Shown here: piece by piece, positions 47,580 through 56,238 of the stretch | Layout: each line of letters opens with the position of its first letter | How positions within the stretch are numbered: position 1 is the first letter of the stretch | Source: Sphingomonas sp. PP-CE-3A-406 | Lineage (GTDB): Bacteria > Pseudomonadota > Alphaproteobacteria > Sphingomonadales > Sphingomonadaceae | DNA: 64,000 nt | Reading direction: 5' to 3' | Assembly: GCF_003688625.1 (NCBI RefSeq) | Contig: NZ_RCWY01000003.1 | Span: forward strand, 744,001 to 808,000 | Notes under the pieces: model-generated | Told to the model about the DNA's origin: nothing | Seen by the model: the letters and a program-made list of their open reading frames with translations, nothing else | The model's database searches: none | Made by a program: the position numbers and the translations under genes

Positions 47580-48703
47580 TGGGTGCGCTCAACGATCTCG
47601 AAGGCTTCGGCCAGGCGGTATGGCTCGATTTCGTCGACCGGAAGTTCCTGGAGGCCGGTGGTCTCCAGAAGCTCGTCGACGAGGACGGACTGACCGGCGT
47701 CACGTCGAACCCGTCGATCTTCGAAAAGGCGATGGGTCACGGCGATGCCTATGACTCGACGCTGGCCGAATACGACAAGCAGCATGCCGGCGCGGCGACG
47801 ATCGACCGTTACGAGCATCTGGCCATTCAGGACATCAAGGCGGCGGCAGAGACGCTGAAGCCGGTCTACGACAAGCTCGACGCCAAGGACGGCTATGTCA
47901 GCCTCGAGGTGTCGCCGTATATCTCGGACGATACCGACGCGACGATCGCCGAGGCGAAGAAGCTTTGGGCTGCGGTCGACCGGCCGAACCTGATGATCAA
48001 GATCCCGGGTACGCTTGCGGGCGGTCCGGCGATCTCGTCGACGATCGCTAGCGGCATCAACGTCAACGTCACGCTGCTGTTCGCGCTCGACGCGTATATC
48101 CGCGTTGCCGAGGCCTATGCCGCAGGGCTTGAGGAGCGCGTCAAGCAGGGGCAGCCGATCGACAAGATCGCCAGCGTCGCCAGCTTCTTCGTGAGCCGGA
48201 TCGACTCGTCGATCGACAAGGAGATCGATGCACGCCTCGAGAAGGGCGATGCCGAGGCCGAGGCGCTCAAGGCGGTGCGCGGCAAGGTCGCGATCGCCAA
48301 CGCGAAGATGGCGTATCAATGGTATCTCGACTTCCTGAAGTCGGATCGCTGGCAGGCGCTTGCCGCCAAGGGCGCGCAGCCGCAGCGTCTGCTGTGGGCG
48401 TCGACCGGGGTGAAGGATCCGAGCTATCCCGACACGCTCTACATCGACACGCTGATCGGCAAGGATACGGTCAACACGATGCCGCCAAAGACGATGGACG
48501 CGTTCCGCGACCACGGCACCGCGGCGGAGACGATCACGCAGGACGTCGAGGGTGCGAAGCATATTCTGGCGGAAGCCGAGCGGCTTGGGCTCGACCTCGA
48601 CGGCGTGACCGGCAAGCTGGTCGAAGAGGGCGTCGCGTCGTTCGTCAAGGCGTTCGACGACCTGCTCGGCTCGATCGCCAAGAAGCAGCCCGCGACGGCC
48701 TAA
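47579..48703 (+). CDS. tal: Transaldolase
   Basis: This 374-residue protein transfers a dihydroxyacetone unit through a Schiff base on Lys in NLMIKIPGTLAG. Other family blocks are TGVTSNPSIFEKAM and NVNVTLLFALDAYIRVAEAY. The length matches the longer TalB-like/actinobacterial-type subfamily rather than the 215-residue form. It starts on ATG 47579 inside the tkt stop; translation starting earlier would lie inside tkt. A family D palindrome lies between it and gnd. Confidence 0.94.
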   Translation: MGALNDLEGFGQAVWLDFVDRKFLEAGGLQKLVDEDGLTGVTSNPSIFEKAMGHGDAYDSTLAEYDKQHAGAATIDRYEHLAIQDIKAAAETLKPVYDKLDAKDGYVSLEVSPYISDDTDATIAEAKKLWAAVDRPNLMIKIPGTLAGGPAISSTIASGINVNVTLLFALDAYIRVAEAYAAGLEERVKQGQPIDKIASVASFFVSRIDSSIDKEIDARLEKGDAEAEALKAVRGKVAIANAKMAYQWYLDFLKSDRWQALAAKGAQPQRLLWASTGVKDPSYPDTLYIDTLIGKDTVNTMPPKTMDAFRDHGTAAETITQDVEGAKHILAEAERLGLDLDGVTGKLVEEGVASFVKAFDDLLGSIAKKQPATA

Positions 48704-48710
48704 CAAACTG

Positions 48711-48813
48711 CTCCCTCTCCCCTTCGGGGAGAGGGCCGGGGTGAGGGGCTGCCACATGCGCCCCCGCCTGGAACTGCCCCTCACCCCGACCCTCTCCCCG
48801 GAGGGGAGAGGGA
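48711..48813. repeat. Intergenic palindrome, family D, between tal and gnd
   Basis: CTCCCTCTCCCCTTCGGGGAG...GGGGTGAGGGGC pairs with GCCCCTCACCCC...CTCCCCGGAGGGGAGAGGGAG. It is located inside what would otherwise be a continuous operon, so it may affect the tal-gnd transcript. Confidence 0.88.
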
Positions 48814-48831
48814 GAAGACAAGGATTTTACC

Positions 48832-49815
48832 ATGAAGATCGGACTGATCGGCCTCGGCCGGATGGGCGGCAACATCGCGCGCCGGTTGATGAAGAACGGC
48901 CATGAGGTCGTCGCGTTCGACCGCGATGCCGAAGCCGTGAAGAAGCTCGCTGCAGACGGCGCGATCGGGGCGGATTCGCTCGACGACATGCACGCCAAGC
49001 TCGACACCCCGGCGATCTGGTGGGTCATGGTCCCCGCCGGCGAGCCGACCGAGAGCACCGTCCAGGCGATCGCCGCGAAGTCGAATTCGGGCGATATCAT
49101 CATCGACGGCGGCAACAGCTTCTACAAGGACGATGTCCGCCGTGCGAAGGAACTCGCCGAGAAGGGCATCCACTATGTCGACGTCGGCACGTCGGGTGGC
49201 GTGTGGGGGCTGGAGCGCGGCTATTGCATGATGATCGGTGGCGACAAGGAAACGGTCGACCTTCTCGATCCGATCTTCGAGACGCTGGCGCCGGGCATGG
49301 GGACGATCGTCCGCACGCCGGGCCGCGTCGAGGGTCAAGCCGATCCGCGCGCCGAGAAGGGCTATATCCACGCAGGCCCCTCGGGCGCGGGGCACTTCGT
49401 CAAGATGGTCCATAACGGCATCGAATACGGCCTGATGCAGGCCTATGCCGAGGGCTTCGACATCCTCAAGGGCAAGTCGGGCGAGCATGTCGTCGAGGAG
49501 GAGCGCTTCGACATCAACCTGACCGACGTTGCCGAAGTCTGGCGTCGCGGCAGCGTGATCTCGTCGTGGCTGCTCGACCTGTCGGCGATCGCGCTGGCGA
49601 AGGACGGCACGCTCGAAGGCTTCAGCGGCAGCGTCGCGGACTCGGGCGAGGGCCAGTGGACGATCGACGCTGCGATGGAAGAGAAGGTGCCCGCCAACGT
49701 GCTGAGCGCGGCGCTGTATGCGCGCTATCGCAGCCGGGTGGACCATACGTTCGGCGACAAGCTGTTGTCGGCGATGCGCTATGGCTTTGGCGGTCATGTC
49801 GAGATGCCCCAGTGA
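48832..49815 (+). CDS. gnd: 6-phosphogluconate dehydrogenase, decarboxylating (short, NAD-type)
   Basis: This 327-residue enzyme converts 6-phosphogluconate to ribulose-5-phosphate and CO2. It has the Rossmann motif [16 protein letters not shown], substrate signature [16 protein letters not shown], and the active-site block [19 protein letters not shown]. At 327 residues it belongs to the short GndA/YqeC-like subfamily, mostly NAD-preferring (inferred), not the 470-residue enteric form. Its stop overlaps the next gene (GTGA). zwf and pgl are not in the window. Confidence 0.93.
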   Translation: MKIGLIGLGRMGGNIARRLMKNGHEVVAFDRDAEAVKKLAADGAIGADSLDDMHAKLDTPAIWWVMVPAGEPTESTVQAIAAKSNSGDIIIDGGNSFYKDDVRRAKELAEKGIHYVDVGTSGGVWGLERGYCMMIGGDKETVDLLDPIFETLAPGMGTIVRTPGRVEGQADPRAEKGYIHAGPSGAGHFVKMVHNGIEYGLMQAYAEGFDILKGKSGEHVVEEERFDINLTDVAEVWRRGSVISSWLLDLSAIALAKDGTLEGFSGSVADSGEGQWTIDAAMEEKVPANVLSAALYARYRSRVDHTFGDKLLSAMRYGFGGHVEMPQ

Positions 49816-50639
49816 GCGCCCAAGTGAGTTCTGGTATCAAGCTCCTCGTCTCCGATGTCGACGGCACGCTCGTCGACAAGGAGAAGAAGGTGACGCCTGC
49901 GACCGTCGATGCGGTCAAGCGGCTGAAGGCGGCCGGCCTCGGCTTCACGATCATCAGCGCACGCCCGCGCTCGGGGATGATGCCGATCGCGGATCTGCTC
50001 GGCATCGACGAGCCGATGGGCGCGTTCAACGGCGGGATCGTGTTCAAGCGCGACGGCACCGTGATCGAGCACCACATGATCGACGTCGACGTCGTCCGCG
50101 GCGCGATGGAGATCATCGGTGACGCGCCGGTCGACACGTGGTTCTTCGCGGATGATGTCTGGTACGCCAGCACCGACCAGGGCGGCCATGTCGGCAGCGA
50201 GAAGAAGGCCTCCGCGCAGGACCCGGTGATCGTCTCCGACTTCACCGCTCTGCTCGCCAAGGCAGACAAGGTGACGTTCGTCAGCGACGACGAGGATTTG
50301 TTGCGCGATCTGCACGCGAAGGTCGCGGCGAAGTTCGATACGCAGGCGACGATCGTCCAGTCGCAGACCTATTATCTCGACATCACGCCTGTCGCCGGCA
50401 ACAAGGGCAGCGGGATCGAGGAACTGGCGGACGCGTTCGGCATCAGCTTGACGCAGACCGCGGCAATCGGCGATCAGGCCAACGACATCGCGATGCTCAA
50501 GCGCGCCAAGCTGGCGATCGCGATGGGCAACGCACCGCAAGCCGTTCGCGACGTCGCGCACGAGATTACCAGCGCGAACGATGCCGACGGCGTCGCGCAC
50601 GCGATCGATACCTTCATCCTTACCGGAGTTTCCGCATGA
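49812..50639 (+). CDS. HAD-IIB (Cof-type) sugar-phosphate phosphatase
   Basis: This 275-residue protein has HAD motif [16 protein letters not shown], motif [12 protein letters not shown], motif III Lys in [14 protein letters not shown] and motif [15 protein letters not shown], with a type IIB cap between. Cof-type enzymes dephosphorylate sugar phosphates or vitamin B6. The GTG at 49812 overlaps the gnd stop; a second GTG at 49824 is possible. Together with the following HAD gene it ends the pentose-phosphate operon, suggesting a role in sugar-phosphate clearance. Confidence 0.88.
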   Translation: MSAQVSSGIKLLVSDVDGTLVDKEKKVTPATVDAVKRLKAAGLGFTIISARPRSGMMPIADLLGIDEPMGAFNGGIVFKRDGTVIEHHMIDVDVVRGAMEIIGDAPVDTWFFADDVWYASTDQGGHVGSEKKASAQDPVIVSDFTALLAKADKVTFVSDDEDLLRDLHAKVAAKFDTQATIVQSQTYYLDITPVAGNKGSGIEELADAFGISLTQTAAIGDQANDIAMLKRAKLAIAMGNAPQAVRDVAHEITSANDADGVAHAIDTFILTGVSA

Positions 50640-51379
50640 AAGACCTCGTTGCCTTCGACCTCGACGGAACGCTGGCCGAGAGCAAGCAGCCCTTGCAGGA
50701 GCCGATGGGCGAGGCGTTGGCGAACCTGCTCGACGTCGCGCATGTCGCGGTGATCTCGGGCGGCGACTGGCCACAGTTCGAAAAGCAGGTCGCGTCGCGG
50801 CTGCCCGAGCGGGCCGATCGCACCAAGCTGTGGCTGATGCCGACGACGGGGACCAAGCTGTACCGGTTCGATGGCGAATGGCGCGCGGTGTATGCCGAGC
50901 TGTTCGAGGACGACGAGAAGCAGAAGATCCTCAAGGCATTCGACGAGTCGTTGGAAGCCACTGGCTTCGTGCCGGAGAAGACCTGGGGCGAGCGGATCGA
51001 GGATCGTGGCAGCCAGATCACGTTCTCTGCGCTTGGCCAGGAAGCGCCGATCGACGCGAAGCACAGCTGGGATCCCGATTTCGCCAAGCGGAAAGTGATC
51101 CAGGCCGATCTGCAGAAGCGCCTGCCGGGGCTGTCGATCAACATGGGCGGCGCGACCTCGATCGACATCACGCGTGAGGGTGTCGACAAGGCGTACGGGT
51201 TGAAGAAGCTTAACGAGGCGAGCGGCATCGCGCTCGACAAGATGATGTTCATCGGCGACGCAATCTTCCCGGGTGGCAATGATTATCCGGCGGAACAGCT
51301 TGGGCTGGACGTCGTGAAGGTGAAGAACGTCGACGGCACGCTGGCGGCGATCGCTGGAATCGTCGCGTGTCTGAAGTGA
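50636..51379 (+). CDS. HAD-IIB phosphatase resembling eukaryotic-type phosphomannomutase
   Basis: This 247-residue protein has motif I VAFDLDGTLAES, HVAVISGGDWPQFEKQV (compare the GGSDxxKxxxQ block of PMM1/PMM2), NMGGATSIDITREGVDKAYGL (motif III Lys) and MFIGDAIFPGGNDYPAEQLG (compare GDxxxPGGND of PMM). That suggests an alpha-phosphomannomutase fold, not the SASHNP-type mutase encoded by pgm. It could be a mutase or simply a phosphatase. The ATG overlaps the preceding HAD stop (ATGA), so the two HADs are made together. Confidence 0.85.
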   Translation: MKDLVAFDLDGTLAESKQPLQEPMGEALANLLDVAHVAVISGGDWPQFEKQVASRLPERADRTKLWLMPTTGTKLYRFDGEWRAVYAELFEDDEKQKILKAFDESLEATGFVPEKTWGERIEDRGSQITFSALGQEAPIDAKHSWDPDFAKRKVIQADLQKRLPGLSINMGGATSIDITREGVDKAYGLKKLNEASGIALDKMMFIGDAIFPGGNDYPAEQLGLDVVKVKNVDGTLAAIAGIVACLK

Positions 51380-51383
51380 TGGC

Positions 51384-51851
51384 ATGAGCGTCGCGTTTCG
51401 TCGCGAGAGTGACGAGGAACATCTCGAACCGAAGTTCGAACAGCCGATCGCGCCGGGGCCCAATCTGGTCACGGCGCGGGGGCTGCGGTTGCTCGGTGAG
51501 CGGGTGACCGAGATCGAGGCTGCGGTTGCTGCTGAGACGGACGAGGAGGCGCGCAAGCTGTTGTTGCGCGATCTGCGCTATTGGCACACGCGCCAGACGA
51601 CCGCCGAACTCGCACCTTCGCCGGAAGAGGAGGAGGTTGGGATCGGGTCGCGCGTTCGCGTTCGGATGAACGGGGCTGAGCGGGTTATTTCGATCGTCGG
51701 TGGTGACGAAGCCGAGCCCGGCGAGGACCGGCTGGCGTTCTCGGCACCGTTGGCGCGTGCATTGATGGGCGCGGCGGTTGGCGAGACGGTCGCGTTCGCG
51801 GGCAAGCCGGACGCGATCGAGGTGCTGGCGATCGATAAGGATGATGGCTGA
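51384..51851 (+). CDS. GreA/GreB-family transcription factor
   Basis: This 155-residue protein has a Gre-like C-terminal FKBP-fold domain, GEDRLAFSAPLARALMGAAVGETV, and a predicted N-terminal coiled coil (LLGERVTEIEAAVAAETDEE). The coiled coil is short and the acidic tip residues of GreA/GreB are not obvious, so it may act as a Gre paralogue or antagonist rather than as a cleavage factor. It begins 4 bp after the PMM-like gene and its stop overlaps the next start (TGATG). Confidence 0.85.
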   Translation: MSVAFRRESDEEHLEPKFEQPIAPGPNLVTARGLRLLGERVTEIEAAVAAETDEEARKLLLRDLRYWHTRQTTAELAPSPEEEEVGIGSRVRVRMNGAERVISIVGGDEAEPGEDRLAFSAPLARALMGAAVGETVAFAGKPDAIEVLAIDKDDG

Positions 51852-52033
51852 TGGCTGAGGCGAAATTCGAGCGGCATCGTCAGGCGTGGACGCAGGACGA
51901 GATCCAGAAGCTGCATACGCTGGCGAAGAAGGGCATGGCGCTGAAGGCGATCGCCAAGGCGCTGACGCGGAGTGAGGAGTCGGTGAAGGTGCGGGCGAAG
52001 GAAGACTCGTTGAATATCGCCAAGCTGCGGTAG
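51851..52033 (+). CDS. Small HTH-like protein
   Basis: This 60-residue basic protein reads AWTQDEIQKLHTLAKKGMAL, KAIAKALTRSEESVKVRAKE, a compact Myb/SANT- or sigma-4-like helix-turn-helix pattern. It probably binds DNA. It overlaps the Gre-like gene and so is translated with it. Targets are unknown. Confidence 0.75.
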   Translation: MAEAKFERHRQAWTQDEIQKLHTLAKKGMALKAIAKALTRSEESVKVRAKEDSLNIAKLR

Positions 52034-52047
52034 GCTTTTTGCTAGAA

Positions 52048-52149
52048 GCCCTCTCCCCTTCGGGGAGAGGGTTGGGTGAGGGGCTGTTCCTGGCGACGCA
52101 CTGCTTGGCGGCCCCTCACCCCGACCCTCTCCCCGGAGGGGAGAGGGAG
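52048..52149. repeat. Intergenic palindrome, family D
   Basis: CCCTCTCCCCTTCGGGGAGAGGG...GGGTGAGGGGC pairs with GCCCCTCACCCC...CCCTCTCCCCGGAGGGGAGAGGG. First of three elements in the 517-bp gap 52034-52550. Confidence 0.88.
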
Positions 52150-52260
52150 CAGAAGGGGGCAAGCGTTAGCGTGCTCTACCAGACCATCGGACGCTGTGGC
52201 TTCTCCATTTGGCGCCACTCCGAATGGCGCCACCGCGAGAGACACCACCCCGCCCAAATG

Positions 52261-52370
52261 GCACCACCCCGGCGAAGGCCGGGGCCCAGTTGGAAAGGTC
52301 GCTGTAACGAGGCGCAACTTGCGCCACTGCCGTCCCCCAACTGGGCCCCGGCCTTCGCCGGGGTGGTGCT
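52261..52370. repeat. Intergenic palindrome, family B
   Basis: GCACCACCCCGGCGAAGGCC pairs with GGCCTTCGCCGGGGTGGTGC. Centre shares GTAACGAGGCG-like sequence with other B copies. Second element in the gap. Confidence 0.88.
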
Positions 52371-52450
52371 ATCTGGAATATGGGTTTCGTAAACTTACGA
52401 ACGCCTCACCACCTATGTGGCACACCACGAACACGCTACAGCGGCCACCC

Positions 52451-52509
52451 CTTGTTCTCCCGCGAAGGCGGGAGTCCAGTCTGGGTCCCCGCCTTCGCGG
52501 GGAAACACT
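52451..52509. repeat. Intergenic palindrome, family A (inverted orientation)
   Basis: CTTGTTCTCCCGCGAAGGCGGGAGTCCAG...CTGGGTCCCCGCCTTCGCGGGGAAACA is family A read in the opposite orientation to the copies at 37821 and 44362. Third element; no gene is supportable in this gap. Confidence 0.85.
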
Positions 52510-52550
52510 CTTAATTGGCGGCTGCTGACCGAAGCCGCACGGAGCCACAC

Positions 52551-53723
52551 TTGTCCGAATACGACGCGATAATCCTCGGCGCAGGAGCCGCCGGCCTCAT
52601 GTGCGCCGCCGTCGCCGGCCAGCGTGGCCGAAAAATCCTGCTCGTCGATCACGCCGAGCAGGCGGGCAAGAAGATCCTGATCTCCGGCGGCGGGCGGTGC
52701 AATTTCACGAACGTCGACACCGCCGCCGACCGCTACATCTCCGCCAACCCGCATTTCGCCAAGTCCGCACTCGGCCGCTACACCGCACAGGATTTCCTCG
52801 CGCTCGTCGAATCCTACGGCATCGCGTGGCATGAGAAGACGCTCGGCCAACTCTTTTGCGATGGCTCCGCGAAGCAGATCGTCGAGATGCTGCGCGACGA
52901 ATGCGACAAGGGCCGCGTCGACCTGTCGCTCGGCCGCGCGGTCACCGGGGTGGAGCATGCGGACGGCCGCTATCGCGTATCGCTAGACGGCCGCACCGTC
53001 ATCGCCCCAGCGCTAGTCATCGCTACCGGAGGCCCATCGATTCCGAAGATGGGCGCAACCGGGTTTGCCTATGACCTCGCGCGGCAGTTCGGGTTGAAGG
53101 TCGTCGAGCCACGCCCCGCACTCGTCCCGCTGACGCTCGGCGGCGACGAGACGCTGTTCCGCGAACTGTCCGGAGTCGCCGCCGAAGTCGTCGCGACCGC
53201 CGGCAAGACCGCCTTCCGCGAGGCCGCGTTGTTCACGCACCGTGGGTTGTCGGGCCCCGCGATCCTCCAGGTATCGTCCTATTGGCGCAACGGTCAGCCC
53301 GTCGGGATCGATTTCCTCCCCGATCGCGAGTCCGGCTGGCTCCCCGCCGCCAAGCGTACCACGCCGCGCGCGACTCTCCGGAAACTGCTCGGCAGCACGC
53401 TTCCGGACCGACTCGCGGAGACTTTGAGCGAGCGATTGGGGATGACGAGCGAGATTTCCGCGCTCACCGACCGGAAACTCCAGGACGCCGAACGCGCGCT
53501 AAGTCACTGGCAATTCACGCCGAATGGTTCCGAAGGCTATGCCAAGGCCGAGGTCACGGCGGGCGGAATCAGCACCGCGGAACTGTCATCGCAAACAATG
53601 CAAGCCAAACGCGTACCAATGCTGTATGCAGTCGGCGAAGCGGTCGATGTCACAGGGTGGCTCGGCGGCTACAACTTCCAATGGGCATGGGCGAGCGGGT
53701 GGGCCGCGGGTCAAGTCCTGTAG
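52551..53723 (+). CDS. FAD-dependent oxidoreductase, HI0933/BaiN family
   Basis: This 390-residue flavoprotein starts SEYDAIILGAGAAGLMCAAV, the FAD dinucleotide-binding fold, followed by GKKILISGGGRCNFTN, ALVIATGGPSIPKMGATG and the C-terminal VGEAVDVTGWLGGYNFQWAW, all diagnostic of this family. Members include reductases of unknown substrate and BaiN. The TTG at 52551 has GGAG 9 nt upstream and is preferred to the TTG at 52515. It is followed by the helicase gene after 56 bp. Confidence 0.9.
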   Translation: MSEYDAIILGAGAAGLMCAAVAGQRGRKILLVDHAEQAGKKILISGGGRCNFTNVDTAADRYISANPHFAKSALGRYTAQDFLALVESYGIAWHEKTLGQLFCDGSAKQIVEMLRDECDKGRVDLSLGRAVTGVEHADGRYRVSLDGRTVIAPALVIATGGPSIPKMGATGFAYDLARQFGLKVVEPRPALVPLTLGGDETLFRELSGVAAEVVATAGKTAFREAALFTHRGLSGPAILQVSSYWRNGQPVGIDFLPDRESGWLPAAKRTTPRATLRKLLGSTLPDRLAETLSERLGMTSEISALTDRKLQDAERALSHWQFTPNGSEGYAKAEVTAGGISTAELSSQTMQAKRVPMLYAVGEAVDVTGWLGGYNFQWAWASGWAAGQVL

Positions 53724-53779
53724 GGACCACCACGCCAGTGCCTTGCCGTTGCGTAAGCCGGCCACCAATTAGGACGTAC

Positions 53780-55549
53780 ATGCCTTTTACAAATATTCCG
53801 TCGCTTCTTTCCGAGGCGCTCGAAGCGCGCGGCTATACCGCGCTCACCCCCGTCCAGGCTCATGTGATCGAGGACAATGCGATCGGCCGCGATCTCGTCG
53901 TGTCGGCGCAGACCGGCTCGGGCAAGACCGTGGCGTTCGGCCTGGCGATGGCCGGCGAGCTGCTGGGTGAAGCCGGCGAGGACGGCGTCCAGCGCCTGCC
54001 CGCGCCGCACAAGCCGCTCGTCCTCTGCATCGCGCCGACTCGTGAGTTGGCACTCCAGGTCAGCCGCGAGCTGATGTGGCTCTACGCCAAGGCCGGCGCG
54101 CGCATCTCGACCTGCGTCGGCGGCATGGACGCCTCGAAGGAGCGTCGTTCGCTCGCGCACGGCGCGCATATCGTCGTCGGTACGCCGGGCCGTCTGCGCG
54201 ATCACCTCGAGCGGGGCGCGCTCGACCTGTCGGCCTTGAAGGTCGCGGTGCTCGACGAGGCCGACGAGATGCTCGACATGGGCTTCCGCGAGGATCTCGA
54301 GCAGATCCTCGACGCGTCGCCTGAAGCACGTCGCACGCTGTTGTTCTCGGCGACGATGCCGCGGCCGATCGTCGCGCTCGCCAAGCGCTACCAGAAGGAC
54401 GCGCTGCGGATCTCGACCGTCGGCGAGGATCGCGGTCATGGCGATATCTCGTACCAGGCCGTCACGGTCTCGCCGTCCGAGATCGAGCATGCGGTGATCA
54501 ACCTGCTGCGCTTCCACGAGGCGGAGACGGCGATGCTGTTCTGCGCGACTCGCGATAATGTGCGTCATCTGCATGCGAGCCTGGTCGAGCGTGGCTTTGC
54601 CGCCGTCGCGCTGTCGGGCGAGCATTCGCAGAACGAGCGTAACGCGGCGCTTCAGGCTCTGCGCGACCGCCGTGCGCGTGTCTGCGTCGCGACCGACGTT
54701 GCGGCTCGCGGTATCGATCTGCCGACGCTGAGCCTCGTCGTGCACGTCGAACTGCCGCGCGATGCCGAGACGCTCCAACATCGCTCGGGTCGTACCGGTC
54801 GCGCGGGCAAGAAGGGCACCGCCGTCCTGATCGTGCCGTTCCCGCGTCGCCGTCGCGTCGAGATGATGCTCCGTGGTGCGAAGATCAACGCGGAGTGGGT
54901 CAACGCCCCGACCGCCGAGGACATCCGCAAGAACGATCACGAGCGCCTGATCGGCATGCTGTTGCAGCCGGTCGAGGTCGAGGAGGAGGATCGCGCACTC
55001 GCCGTCCGCCTGATGGCCGAGAAGACCCCCGAGGATATCGCCGCGGCGCTGGTGCACATGCACCGCGCGACGATGCCGCAGGCCGAGGATCTGATCGACC
55101 AGAGCAAGCAGCCGGCCCAGGACGAGCGTTCGCAGGGTCCGCGCGCGGGCTTCGAGGACACCGTCTGGTTCCGGATGGATATCGGTCGTCGCCAGAACGC
55201 CGATCCGCGCTGGATCCTGCCGCTGATCTGCCGTCGCGGTCACATCACCAAATCGGAAATCGGTGCGATCCGCATCGGGCCGAACGAGACGGCGTTCGAG
55301 ATTCCTCGCGCCGTAGCGTCGCGGTTCTCGGCGGCGATCCAGCGTACGGCGCAGGCTGGCGAGGAAGAGAGCGGCGTCGCGATCGAGGCGATGCAGGGTG
55401 CGCCCGAGAGCGGTGCGCGGCATGATGGCGGCGGCGGTGGTCGCAGCAATGCGAGCGGTCCGCGCTCGACGCTGCACCGTGCGGCACCGCGTGGCGGTCC
55501 GGCTCCCGCGCGGAAGCCTCCGTACCGTGGCAATCGCGAGCGTAGCTGA
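53780..55549 (+). CDS. DEAD-box RNA helicase with DbpA-type RNA-binding domain
   Basis: This 589-residue protein has all DEAD-box motifs: Q motif GYTALTPVQ, Walker A SAQTGSGKT, PTRELA, TPGRLRDHL, DEAD (VLDEADEMLDMGF), SAT, VATDVAARGIDLP and HRSGRTGRAG. Residues about 470-530 (DTVWFRMDIGRRQNADPRWI, LPLICRRGHITKSEIGAIRI) resemble the DbpA C-terminal domain that binds 23S rRNA, then a Gly/Arg/Pro-rich tail. It probably acts in ribosome assembly or cold adaptation. The ATG at 53780 has AGGA 7 nt upstream; the earlier open frame overlaps the flavoprotein gene. Confidence 0.92.
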   Translation: MPFTNIPSLLSEALEARGYTALTPVQAHVIEDNAIGRDLVVSAQTGSGKTVAFGLAMAGELLGEAGEDGVQRLPAPHKPLVLCIAPTRELALQVSRELMWLYAKAGARISTCVGGMDASKERRSLAHGAHIVVGTPGRLRDHLERGALDLSALKVAVLDEADEMLDMGFREDLEQILDASPEARRTLLFSATMPRPIVALAKRYQKDALRISTVGEDRGHGDISYQAVTVSPSEIEHAVINLLRFHEAETAMLFCATRDNVRHLHASLVERGFAAVALSGEHSQNERNAALQALRDRRARVCVATDVAARGIDLPTLSLVVHVELPRDAETLQHRSGRTGRAGKKGTAVLIVPFPRRRRVEMMLRGAKINAEWVNAPTAEDIRKNDHERLIGMLLQPVEVEEEDRALAVRLMAEKTPEDIAAALVHMHRATMPQAEDLIDQSKQPAQDERSQGPRAGFEDTVWFRMDIGRRQNADPRWILPLICRRGHITKSEIGAIRIGPNETAFEIPRAVASRFSAAIQRTAQAGEEESGVAIEAMQGAPESGARHDGGGGGRSNASGPRSTLHRAAPRGGPAPARKPPYRGNRERS

Positions 55550-55600
55550 GGGACTCGCGCGTGCTTCCCACAAGGAGAGAGCGCGTCGCTCTCAAGAACT

Positions 55601-55685
55601 CCGTCATCCTGGCGAAAGTCAGGATCCAGAGTAACGAACGCCGCCCTGCTTGATCCTGGATCCCGACTTTCGTCAGGATGACGGA
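55601..55685. repeat. Intergenic palindrome, family C
   Basis: CCGTCATCCTGGCGAAAGTCAGGATCC pairs with GGATCCCGACTTTCGTCAGGATGACGG. Fills the gap between the helicase and YaiI-family genes. Sister copy 44604-44684. Confidence 0.88.
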
Positions 55686-55713
55686 GTGGGTGGGGCGGTT
55701 TGGGATGTGTACG

Positions 55714-56184
55714 ATGATGAGCGTATCTTCCAACACGATCCGTATTCTCGTCGACGCCGACGCGTGTCCCGTCAAAGACGAGATCTACAAAGTCGCATGG
55801 CGTCACGAAGTCCCCGTGACGATCGTCGCCAACGGCCATTTCCGCATCCCCGTCCATCCGCTGATATCCCGCGTCGTGGTCAGCGACGGGTTCGATGCGG
55901 CCGACGACTGGATCGCCGAACAGGCCGACGCGAAGTCGGTCGTGATCACCGCCGACATCCTCCTCGCCGATCGCTGCGTGAAGGCCGGCGCGACCGTGCT
56001 GGCGAACACCGGCAAGCCCTTCACCACCAGCTCGATCGGCGGCGCGATCGCCACCCGCGCGATCATGGCCGACCTGCGCGCGGGCGGCGACATCATCGGC
56101 GGCCCCGCGCCGTTCTCCAAGACCGACCGTTCGGCGTTCCTGTCCGCGCTCGATGCCGCGCTCGTGCGGCTGAAGCGGCGCTAG
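55714..56184 (+). CDS. YaiI/YqxD (DUF188) family protein
   Basis: This 156-residue protein has TIRILVDADACPVKDEIYKVA and VSDGFDAADDWIAEQADAKSVVITADILLADRCV, the family's conserved Asp-rich blocks, and ending PFSKTDRSAFLSALD. The fold is PIN-like with clustered Asp residues, suggesting a nuclease, but activity is unproven for the family. The start is at one of two consecutive ATGs (55714 or 55717). Confidence 0.9.
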   Translation: MMSVSSNTIRILVDADACPVKDEIYKVAWRHEVPVTIVANGHFRIPVHPLISRVVVSDGFDAADDWIAEQADAKSVVITADILLADRCVKAGATVLANTGKPFTTSSIGGAIATRAIMADLRAGGDIIGGPAPFSKTDRSAFLSALDAALVRLKRR

Positions 56185-56238
56185 CCATACCGCTTCTATC
56201 GCTCGACTTATCGGAGCGGTTTGGGCAGGTATCCCAGC

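Noticed and set aside
52048..52509. Terminator interpretation of the palindromes
   Set aside because: None has a T-run after the stem and the same sequences occur between convergent, divergent and tandem genes, so a repeat-element origin is more likely.
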